Part shown: positions 9,383 through 17,436 of the stretch, one piece after another
How the letters are laid out: each line of letters begins with the position of its first letter
Numbering within the stretch: the first letter of the stretch is position 1
Source of the DNA: Zygnema cylindricum
Lineage: Eukaryota; Streptophyta; Zygnematophyceae; Zygnematales; Zygnemataceae
Direction of reading: 5' to 3'
NCBI GenBank assembly: GCA_037447655.1
Contig: JBBHKE010001927.1
Location: 1-20,803, forward strand
DNA length: 20,803 nucleotides
Notes under the pieces: model-generated
Told to the model about the DNA's origin: nothing
Databases searched by the model: none
The model's input: only the letters and a program-made list of their open reading frames with translations
Made by a program: the position numbers and the translations under genes

Positions 9383-9530
9383 GTACAGAAAGTACTCCGG
9401 GCCAAGTACCTTTCTGTACCGTACACTGAATTAATTGGCTTCGTATTTAAGTAGTACAGGGAAAAGAGAGGGGTTCAGGACTTAGATAATTTAGGTAGCA
9501 CCCTCTCTCCCATAGTGCTTCTGTATAAAA
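9383..9530 (+). promoter_or_regulatory. LTR promoter of element A: GTAC cluster and TATA box
   Basis: Five GTAC tetramers occur in 42 bp (9383-9424), followed about 100 bp later by TATAAAA at 9524-9530. GTAC is the core bound by plant SBP/SPL factors. A CACGTGGC G-box lies upstream at 9283-9290. The same order is seen in the other LTRs of the window. Confidence 0.5.
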
Positions 9531-9775
9531 GGTCATCTTTGACCATTGATAATTAACTGCTCATAGGAGCAAATTCAACGATTCTTTTTATGGTAGACGT
9601 AGAGGAGTCAGCTCTTCTAAGGGGTGCAGTTTGGTCAGTTTGTATTTTGTCAAGGTGTCAGCAATTTTCAAACAAAGCTTGAAGAACTGAGGTTATCCTA
9701 GTGGTTTTTAGCAAGCTGCCTACTCTGAGTACCAATAGAGGTCTCAGAGTTGCAAGAATTATCATATCATATCCG

Positions 9776-10030
9776 ACAAAGCAAAGGCTGTGTTGTCGCT
9801 AAATGGAAATCAAACGACAAAACAGCTTCATCATGATCTCCGAGAGATAAAAAGGTGTTTTGTCACTTGAGAGAAATCTAGCGACAAAACAATTTTATAA
9901 TCATCTCCGAAAAAACAGAGAGTCAAATTCCGTGAATTCAAAACATAGAAGCCTTTGTTACTATGTTTTTGTCTCTTTGAATAGCCTTTCAGCGGCGTGG
10001 TTGTTTTGTCGCTGGTTGATGAAATGTCAG
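9776..10030. repeat. Hairpin minisatellite with TTTTGTCGC / GCGACAAAA arms
   Basis: Two diverged tandem units of about 65 bp start at 9791 and 9856. Each opens with TGTTxTGTCxCT and contains ACGACAAAACA or GCGACAAAACA about 20 bp later, so each can fold back on itself. Both end in an atcatctccga-like block. A further TTGTTTTGTCGCTGG lies at 10001-10015. The motif resembles the units at 18747-18977. Confidence 0.65.
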
Positions 10031-10740
10031 TAGTAATATTACATTGGTATTATTATGTTAAAGACCAAATATGAGGTCTCTTCATATATAAAAAAAACGC
10101 AAAAATACTGGAGAATAATCTTTAAATCAGTAGTGAAAAAGAAAACCAAAGTTTTATGAATAAGAAAAACAAAGGTGAAGAAAGATACGCGGTGAGAAAT
10201 AATTTGTAGCATATACAGATGATTCACAAACGAAAAATGCCAATAACATATAATATATTTAAATACGATATTGTCATCGATACAAAATGAAAGCAATTCA
10301 AAAATCTCACAGTGAAAAAAAATTATATATATAAAAAGTTAAGACATATAAAATCATTCATTAACAACAATGAGAGAAGAAGTACAAAATTTATACATTT
10401 CATCATAAAATCTTTTTACAACGTTAAAGTAAAACAAAAATTTATCTAAAGCCTTGTAATCTACAATAGTCAACAAAGCTCTAAATGACATTGAATTCCT
10501 AACGCTTCTGCCTCTACCTCGGAAATCCTCTTTAAAGTTTTTTTAAAACCTTCATATTTTACACACACTAACTAAGTATCAACGATTTGTGATAAGAAAT
10601 ATAGATCCATGAAAGGCTCCTCACGGTATAATCCATGCGCTTTTGTACGCTCGAATACCTTCAATATGGTATTTTCTTATTCGTTACGATCGTATGGGTG
10701 CTCTCCAATACAACAAGCATTCGAATTTGAGTTCATTGTC
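10031..10740. other. AT-rich stretch, nothing recognised
   Basis: The sequence is rich in A and T with many short A-runs. The reading frames here are short and have biased composition. No RNA gene, splice-consistent exon or repeat structure was recognised. Confidence 0.5.
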
Positions 10741-11400
10741 GATGACCATTTAAGATACACAAAAGAGACAAAGATAATGCAGTAGTAGGGGGTATATGGG
10801 CTTGACAAATATAAAGCATAATAGAGGGACAGAGAGAGACTAAAAAAGTATGTCATATTTGGAGATGGGAATGAAATGTATAGAGACACAACGACAGAGT
10901 GATGGTGGATGGTTAACGACCAGGGCGATAAATAAGGCATACTACAAGAAGAGAGATAATATGGAAGAGGGAGTGTCAAAAATTCAGGGAGGGCACGAGA
11001 AACAAAAGTAGAGGGAAATGATAAATGATAGATTGAAAGAGATAGATAACAGGATGGAGATCAATGACGTGAGAGAAACAAGTGTCAAAAGATGAGCAAA
11101 TATTCAAGAGGGAAAAAGGGAAAAATTAGCGACGAGGTAGTGAGGCACGAAATAAGCGGAAAACAAAACAAAAAAGAGAGTAAAATTGGGAAAAAGCGAG
11201 TCAGAACGAAAAACAATGAAAGGATATGAGACAGAACGAGGAAGAGAGAGAATGGGAATAAGAGAGTGGGAGAGAAGATAAAAAAAGTGAATGGGAAAAA
11301 ATGTGGGAGACGGACAATTAGTAGAGGCAGAGGTTAAGAGATAAAGAGGTTGAGAGAATGAAAGAGGAAGAATAAGGGGGTACAAAGCTCAAGAGAGATG
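10741..11400. repeat. Purine-rich strand-asymmetric block
   Basis: The plus strand is strongly enriched in A and G over about 650 bp, with many gagaga, gggaa and aaaag words, interrupted by occasional pyrimidines. The minus strand therefore yields open frames full of Ser, Phe, Leu and Pro that are best read as composition artefacts. It may be a decayed GA-rich simple repeat. Confidence 0.6.
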
Positions 11401-11522
11401 TATAAATATGCGGAGATGCGGACTTACCAATGATTTCCTAATAATCCCGGAAAAATTTAGCAACAATGTTGGCTCGGACTTCCTTATTGTTCGACCATAT
11501 TACAGTCTACCATACCACTACT

Positions 11523-11578
11523 GTAAACCCTAAAAAGAGATACGAGTGATGTAAACCCTAAAAAGAGGTATACATTAC
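11523..11578 (+). repeat. 28-bp tandem duplication carrying two teloboxes
   Basis: The block GTAAACCCTAAAAAGAG occurs at 11523 and 11551, spaced 28 bp. Each copy contains AAACCCTAA, the plant telobox and telomere-type heptamer. Such boxes are common in promoters of translation-related plant genes, but no such gene is seen beside it. Confidence 0.65.
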
Positions 11579-12484
11579 TGGTTGCTGCAAGATCAAGCGA
11601 GGCGGCCAGTCGGTGATCCGCATCCTACCCAAACAATAGCGACTTCGTGTAAAAATGGATTTGCGAGATTCAAAAGCCTACCACCGGAAAATGAGGATGT
11701 GGTTGGAATTTGTCTTACCACAAAATCTTTTTTTTGTGTATTGTCCGCATAGGCCGTTCGTTTTTTTATCAATTCTCGTTTTCAAGGCGCCGCATTTTTT
11801 CAGTTCTAAATTCTGTAACTTCACTCTAATAATTACACAATATGACACTAATTTGTTGTAGCTTTGTGAAACATAACCCATTTTAACGTCAAATTTAACT
11901 CTAATAAGCGTCTATTTCGTTCTAAGGTCTGGTAGTACCGTTATGTTCACTATTGAACCTTTAATACTGTCAACATATACTCTATTAATCTCGCATGTTC
12001 TCAAATAGAATTAAAAAGACACCGTATTACTCTTAACATTCAACGACTATCAACATGTGTAAGTGTGAAACACGTTTACCTAACATGGGCAGTTTTTGCA
12101 TGTTCTCATGTTATCCATTCACACCGCAAGACACAAAAACGAACGTCCCAACGTATGCGAACGCCTATTTTACAAACTCGACTCTACTAGTTTTCTAAGC
12201 GCAGCTCTGTATGTGACCGACATAAGTTAGCCACAATATCCGTATGCATGTCAGTAATGAAGTACACAACTGTATAAACAAACTACTTCCGTATACCACA
12301 CTATTAATGAATACAGTACGGTCATACCATTGACACTGTTTTACTAGAACCGTAATTAATGTCAAAGATAAATTAGATTCAATCACTGTATTTCGGGTAT
12401 CAATGTCAAAATTTTGGGGTGCAGATATAGCGTACATAAGGCTAATAACGATTCACAGTGTAGTGTTATCCCATGCCGATTTGG
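11579..12484. other. AT-rich intergenic stretch, nothing firm
   Basis: Short recurrent words such as ACTCTAAT and GTCAA appear in it, as they also do at 16200-16960. No coding potential stands out from background. Confidence 0.45.
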
Positions 12485-12763
12485 TGCGAGGTTCTATTTC
12501 CCCACAGAAATCGCAGTCCTAAAGAAGCTTATCTAGATAGTGTCGACTCCAAGTTGATACAAACCCAAATGACTAACACCTTGACAGTCATAACTCGTAT
12601 AGAGCTTTACCCTTGTGAAAGAAGACTTTCTGTGTGCTCAGTTTCACCACAGAATGCAAAGTTTGAACATGTGTTTTGGACAACATTCCCCACTTTGACT
12701 TTCCCTTAGAAATGTCGCCACCCTGCCAAGCAAAAACTCTGACCGACTACACTCGTGTGTAGC

Positions 12764-12856
12764 GTGGACTCCCTTGAGTCCGCATCAAAAAGAATCACTA
12801 AATTTGCTTAGGGCGTGGACTCCCTGAGTCCACAACAAAAAGAATTACTAAATCTT
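12764..12856. repeat. 51-bp tandem duplication of the R/U5 hairpin
   Basis: The block from gtggactcccttgagtcc to the agaatcactaaattt stretch is repeated once at a 51-bp distance. The second copy holds a perfect palindrome, GTGGACTC-CCT-GAGTCCAC (12815-12833). Family C copy 1 has only one such block, so the duplication is specific to this copy. Confidence 0.7.
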
Positions 12857-13340
12857 TAGTTATGGTTGGCCAAAGATGGCCTATAAACACAAAAGGTCAC
12901 CTGGAGAGAGCCCCCTCAAATATGCTAAGTCCCTTAACTCCTCATAACTACCTACTACTCTACCCTAGGAAAATCATAAGAGTGTATAATACAAGAAGGT
13001 ACAGTGGCCGATTGTACTTCCTGTACGGCCATTGTACAACATGGCCTTCTGGTTGACACTTGTCAACTTGGGAGCCATCGTTCCTCCTCCCATCTTTCTC
13101 GGCGTCCAATGATGTGTCGCCACGTGGCAAAGCGCGCCGCGTTGTCCAGAAGCAGCCAAAGATTCATTCGGGTTTGGTAGGGACGACGACGTTCGTCCGA
13201 TCATCTATTTTATACGGTTAGATTCGCGTCCGCGAGCGCCGTTTGACTATAAATGTCGTTTTGTCAATTTTGGTGTGTTTAAGTCAAAGTGACGGTTTCA
13301 TAACACTTTAATTAATTACCGAACCATATACGTGTATCAT

Positions 13341-13418
13341 TTCGTTAATGCCTTAGTGGTTAAGACGTACGTCTACAACGTATTCCGCAAACCAAGGTTC
13401 AAACCAAGGTTCAAATTC
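13341..13418 (+). promoter_or_regulatory. tRNA-like segment, antisense in family C LTR
   Basis: ATGCCTTAGTGG (13349-13360) followed by TTAAGACG is a good A-box-type sequence. GGTTCAAACC (13396-13405) and GGTTCAAATTC (13408-13418) are B-box-like and arise from a 12-bp tandem duplication. The A-to-B distance is tRNA-like. No T5 hairpin follows directly, unlike in families A and B. Confidence 0.5.
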
Positions 13419-13497
13419 TGTATATAGCAAAATTGTGGTAATCTATCAATGTGTTTGTTTGTTTCCCTATTTCTTTCTTATTATGCAGCCATGGTGA

Positions 13498-13518
13498 CTC
13501 TCTCTCTCTCTCTCTCTC
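13498..13518. repeat. (CT)n microsatellite
   Basis: About ten uninterrupted CT units lie inside the family C LTR. The pyrimidine-rich region at the same place in the element B LTRs (tctctctttc) suggests expansion of an ancestral short tract. Confidence 0.9.
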
Positions 13519-13568
13519 CACTCTAGAGTCTAAATTAAGAAGTGAATATTAATTACTTCTTTTCAACA

Positions 13569-14146
13569 CTCTTGTCTAAAATATCCGCACTATTAAGTTT
13601 AAAGTTTAAACAATATAAACTCGTGCAGCTCCAGTTCGAAAATTCCCCCATTTTTTCATCATACCTATTGATATTGGTAGATCAGGCGTTTTTTACCATC
13701 GACCACAAGTATCCTTGACCGTACGCTACAAGATTTATCCTTCATACGAACGCTCTCGCCTTCAGATTCCTGCGACGGATGCCATGCAAGACGTTGTAAA
13801 TCGCCGTTAACCGCACGTTTGGAGTCACATAGCGAGTTACCGTTGACCACACGTGTGGAGTCACACATTCTTAGTGCCACTGTACCGCAGCTCGTCTGTG
13901 TGCTACACCGCCAATCGTTGTTAGCGTTGTGTACACTAATTCCATCCTGCTTTTTTTATTTTTTATTCTCCATTAGTGTAGTTCATTCTTTTTTTTTCTT
14001 TATTCTATTTAAGGTTATTTTCAGTACGTTGTCTCTTAAATAGAATGATGTACGGTCAGTGTCAGACCATACATAAATGCACCTTTTTAAGTTTAAATGT
14101 ACAATAAATTAGTTTCAGTAACCGCGGACGCATGAGAATGTGCGTT
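13569..14146. other. Intergenic stretch, nothing firm
   Basis: This lies between the family C LTR and the hAT-like element. A short imperfect repeat of gttaccgttgaccacacg-type words occurs near 13690-13870. No coding region or RNA gene was recognised. Confidence 0.45.
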
Positions 14147-14154
14147 CTAAAAAG
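14147..14154. repeat. Left 8-bp target duplication CTAAAAAG
   Basis: This is identical to 14948-14955 and directly abuts the terminal inverted repeat of the hAT-like element. Eight bases is the hallmark length for hAT transposons. Confidence 0.9.
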
Positions 14155-14947
14155 TAGTGTTGTGTATAGGTAAAAAACTTATCGCGATAACACCGATACT
14201 GATAGTTATCGGTTATCGAACGGTCAGAGGTCTCGATATATCGGTCTGGGACCAACAAATTCCATATCGGCGATAACTTTTTAAAAATATAGTATGCATA
14301 CAATAGTACTATATAACATACTGTATTATATAATTTTCATTATATAGCGTGGAATGCCACGTATAAGAATCTGTTCCGCGCATCTATTTACTGAATTTTT
14401 TTACGGACAGCGTTGCACATAAACGTAGACAATATAAGTTAAAACTTTATTGTTATAAAGTAATAAATCTATACTATCAAAACGAAAAAAAATAAAATAC
14501 ATAGTAAAATTTCTGAATCAAACTTTTTCCAAAAAAAGACGAACAGACTGAAAGAAGCAGACGAACACACCTGTCATACTGCCGCCATTTCAAGACGCCA
14601 TATTTTGAAAATTCTGGTAGCAGGAATTTTGAAAACCCCCTTAAATTAGGAATAATGATGGAAAAATCGCGATTTTTTACCGGAATCGGGACTAAGGAGG
14701 TCCGCTGTGCGTCTGGGGAATACGACGTACAGTTGCGTGTACAGGCCGTGCATTTATCTGTACGGTCCGTACAGTTATCGCCGATAGTTATCGTTATCGC
14801 CATTATCGCCGATAGGTACCCGATATTATCGGCTACTTATCGGCGATAAGACCGATGTCGATATATCGTACCAATATATCGATTATCGGGAACCCGAAAA
14901 AAGGTCCATATCGGTTATCGGTAAATCCTTCCCGATACACAACACTA
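14155..14947. mobile_element. Non-autonomous hAT-like DNA transposon, 793 bp
   Basis: The ends are perfect inverted repeats, TAGTGTTGTGTAT, and the element is flanked by identical CTAAAAAG duplications. Inside both ends the sequence is crowded with TATCG, CGATA and GATAAC words (14180-14275 and 14770-14935), likely subterminal repeats of the kind hAT transposases bind. The core has no open frame resembling a hAT transposase or BED finger, so the element would depend on another copy for movement. The two perfect duplications suggest a fairly recent insertion compared with the Copia elements. Confidence 0.88.
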
Positions 14948-14955
14948 CTAAAAAG
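14948..14955. repeat. Right 8-bp target duplication CTAAAAAG
   Basis: This is the perfect copy of 14147-14154 on the other side of the hAT-like element. Confidence 0.9.
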
Positions 14956-15271
14956 GATAAAAAACCAGGTCGTAAAAAATCCCGCTTGCACAATATTCGT
15001 CCGACAGTCGCGTTTCGACTGTGTGAATGTTCGATTTGTGTACGATTTGTCAGATTATGTACGAATACCTATATTAGTGTAAGCATATTTGCGACCGACA
15101 TTTTTTTTTTCAAAGATCCAAATTACCATAATCAAACAATTAGAATGTATGATTTTTTCCAAAATTTTCAAATTCTTAAATAGCGTACACCACTGTAATT
15201 ATTATTATACGCTAATCAAACTTCTACGCTAATAACGATTGGCGGTGTACTGTGCTCTGCTTCTGTGCGCC
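14956..15271. other. Region upstream of the putative gene
   Basis: The stretch is AT-rich until about 15235, then GC content rises. An ATTGG (CCAAT box on the other strand) at about 15237-15241 and GGCGG lie 30 bp before the candidate start codon. No TATA box was recognised. This could be the promoter and 5' leader of the three-exon gene. Confidence 0.3.
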
Positions 15272-15337
15272 ATGGCGACAGCCAAGCGGCCACGTGGCTC
15301 GCCCAGCCCCTCGCCACCTCAGCATGACCGAGCTATG
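15272..15337 (+). CDS. Putative exon 1
   Basis: The ATG has a strong context (gcgccATGGcg) and lies in a local GC-rich island unlike the AT-rich surroundings. Twenty-two codons end in ATG followed by gtatgt, a consensus 5' splice site, so the exon ends in phase 0. A G-box-like CCACGTGG lies within the exon. Confidence 0.45.
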
Positions 15338-17081
15338 GTATGTGCGACTTATTTTTCTCCCCTTCTCCCTCTCCCTCCCCCTCTCCCTCCCCCTCTCATT
15401 CATATGTTTGCCACATTTGCCGACTGTCAAGATGGAAATTAGAAGAGGACAAGAAGAGGTCATAAAAAAACAAACGAGGATACGACAAGATGGACAACTG
15501 GAGGATAATTTTTTTTTCTTTTTCCTCTACAATTTTCTGTTGTGAACATTGAACTTTTTCAAATTTCTGTGTTAGCATCAGCCCTCTCCTAAAAAGTATT
15601 TTTATGGCAACTTTACCTGGTCAAAATTTTTAGGTCAAAATTTGTGGAAGGAGTGTCAATTTTTTTTTCAGACGATTTATGTAGCCTTGGTTTTTGTGAA
15701 CATTGGTTTTTTTTTAATCACTGTAAAAACATAAGCCCTGTTCTACATTGCGTGAGGGAATTTTTTTGTTAGGGCAAGTTTTTTAGGTCGAATTGTATGG
15801 AAGAGAGTGTCGATTTTTTTTGTCAGAAGATTTAGGGTTGCCCTAGGTTCTCTAAGGAGTTTTTTTTTTTTTTTTTTTGGAAGTTTCCAGTTTTCCTTTA
15901 AAAGGTTTTACTTTCTAAATGTAGGGTTTTTTTTTCTAAGTTTTTAAGTCTCTTTCTCAGTTTTTCATATTTTTTTATCGTTCCGATTGTTTTTTGGAGG
16001 TTTTTTCGAGAATAAGAATATACTTTAGGAATTCTGGAAATGGAAAATCAAATCTCGGATGTAGATTACATTTATTTTTTGCTTGGACCACATTAATTGT
16101 TGTGCAATACAAAATATTCTTAAACCGTTAAAACCCATGTGATTCATGTTCCCCTGACATTGCGATTCAAGTGATTAATATGAATTATTAGTGTAAATGC
16201 GAAATTAGTGTCAATAACACTAATTTAGTGATGGAGACGAGTCGGATTTCAGTAAGATTTTCAGCCGAAAAAAGTGTCAAACGAATGAGTGTTAATAACT
16301 CTAATAGGGATGGGCGGTGTAGTTTTCCAAATTGGCAAAGTCCTCCGCCGTACAAATCTTCTTTTGGAGTTCTCCATTCTCTTAAAAGGTTTTTTTTTTT
16401 TTCGGGGTGGGTGACAGGTGAAAACAGAGATGCTGTTTTCGAGTGTGACTTTACTACAGGACAAAAGAGAGGAGGAGGTAATACAACTAAGGTCCCAGCT
16501 GGTGGCAATAGAACGCCGTCTAACGGAATCAGGTGAATCCGTTCTGCATTTTTGTTAATGAGGACCATACTATTGCCAGTGTTGTCTCTATGTGTGTTAA
16601 CTTCTAATGCTCTTAAACGTTAAAACATTTTTGTCAATACATAGCTTTCTATATCTTTAAAGGCTAACGTATTTTGTATGTTAAACAATAATTCTTTTAG
16701 ATAGTTTTAATGATTGAGTACATTTGTACAAAACATCAATTGTATTTTAAGTACATCATGTATCGCTATTTGTGTCAATGACTCTATTTCGGTGCCCCTT
16801 AATTTTACTCTCTTACTTAAAATAGTATCAACGACTCTAATTTTTTTCTTCTTAACGCTTATTCTTTAAACGGTTCAGAATTAGCCATGTCATTTGGAAC
16901 TGAATTAGAAATAATACCATTTATGTAAACTCCACGCTAATAGTTTTTTCACTCTAATAATTTTTTTGTTCAACTTGCTGTCCACTCATCTTCTAGCTTA
17001 TTATCTCATGGTTTTCAATGTTTCTACAAAATATGTAGTTTTAATTGAAAATTAAATCTTCTATATTCTAATTAATGTAAG

Positions 17082-17118
<37 letters not shown>

Positions 17119-17371
17119 GTGTATTAACTTTTATGGTGTCCGATGATCTAAAGGCGTAAGGAAACATACAAAAAACAAAATACATCTAAAATGCTATGAA
17201 GATGCATATTGTGAGTTGAGGAATAAATGGTGAGTTTTGTCGAGAAAAATGTGAGGATAAAACTTGTAGAAACGAGTAAACAATAGGTTTAAACGTTTAA
17301 CGATTGTTAAAGCAAATCAATATTTCTGGTAGACTGTTTAAATTCAACACTGCTATTTCACGGTTTTGCAG

Positions 17372-17436
<65 letters not shown>

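Larger units (their letters stand above)
976..9764 (+). mobile_element. Element A: 5'-truncated Ty1/copia retrotransposon, split by element B
   Basis: Only the reverse transcriptase, RNase H and 3' LTR survive. The 5' LTR, gag, protease and integrase are absent because the sequence joins a family C LTR at about 975. The coding part runs 976-1591, is interrupted by the 6.2-kb element B plus its 5-bp target duplication, and resumes at 7820 in the same reading frame. Stops at 1254-1256, 8382-8384 and 8634-8639 show that it is dead. The order RT, RNase H, polypurine tract, LTR fits Ty1/copia, and the proteins resemble those of element B, so the two belong to related families. Confidence 0.85.
8758..9764 (+). 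repeat. Element A 3' LTR
   Basis: It starts TGTTGAAATT, like the element B LTR in its own orientation, and shares blocks with it such as TATTTTCTAGG and TCTAGCCCC. It carries the antisense tRNA-like module (about 8951-9047), CACGTGGC (9283-9290), five GTAC cores (9383-9424), TATAAAA (9524-9530) and GGTCA-TCTT-TGACC (9531-9544). The end is placed at the CA of aattatca near 9764; 9769 is also possible. No partner LTR remains in the window to fix it. Confidence 0.75.
12485..13568 (-). repeat. Family C LTR copy 2, probably solo
   Basis: This is the longer relative of 128-975. On the minus strand it begins TGTTGAAAAG at 13568, the terminus shared with LTRs A and B. It contains the tRNA-like segment (13341-13418), CACGTGGC (13121-13128), four GTAC cores (12999-13037), GGCCA-AAGA-TGGCC (12868-12881), paired hairpins near 12745-12782 and a tandem duplication of that area. 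No Copia coding sequence flanks it, so a solo LTR left by recombination is likely. The left end is approximate, and no target duplication was found. Confidence 0.72.

Noticed and set aside
10677-11385. Open frames of about 100 residues on the minus strand
   Set aside because: They are rich in Ser, Phe, Leu, Pro and Tyr only because the other strand is nearly all purine. No domain, start context or splice support.
14477-14849. Coding frames inside the hAT-like element
   Set aside because: About 60-110 residues, no transposase or BED motif, and overlapping on both strands.
16228-16536. The longer plus frame over exon 2
   Set aside because: It reads through the T-run and acceptor site, and its Gly/Thr-rich content shows no pattern. 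The exon 1-compatible phase gives the heptad pattern instead.
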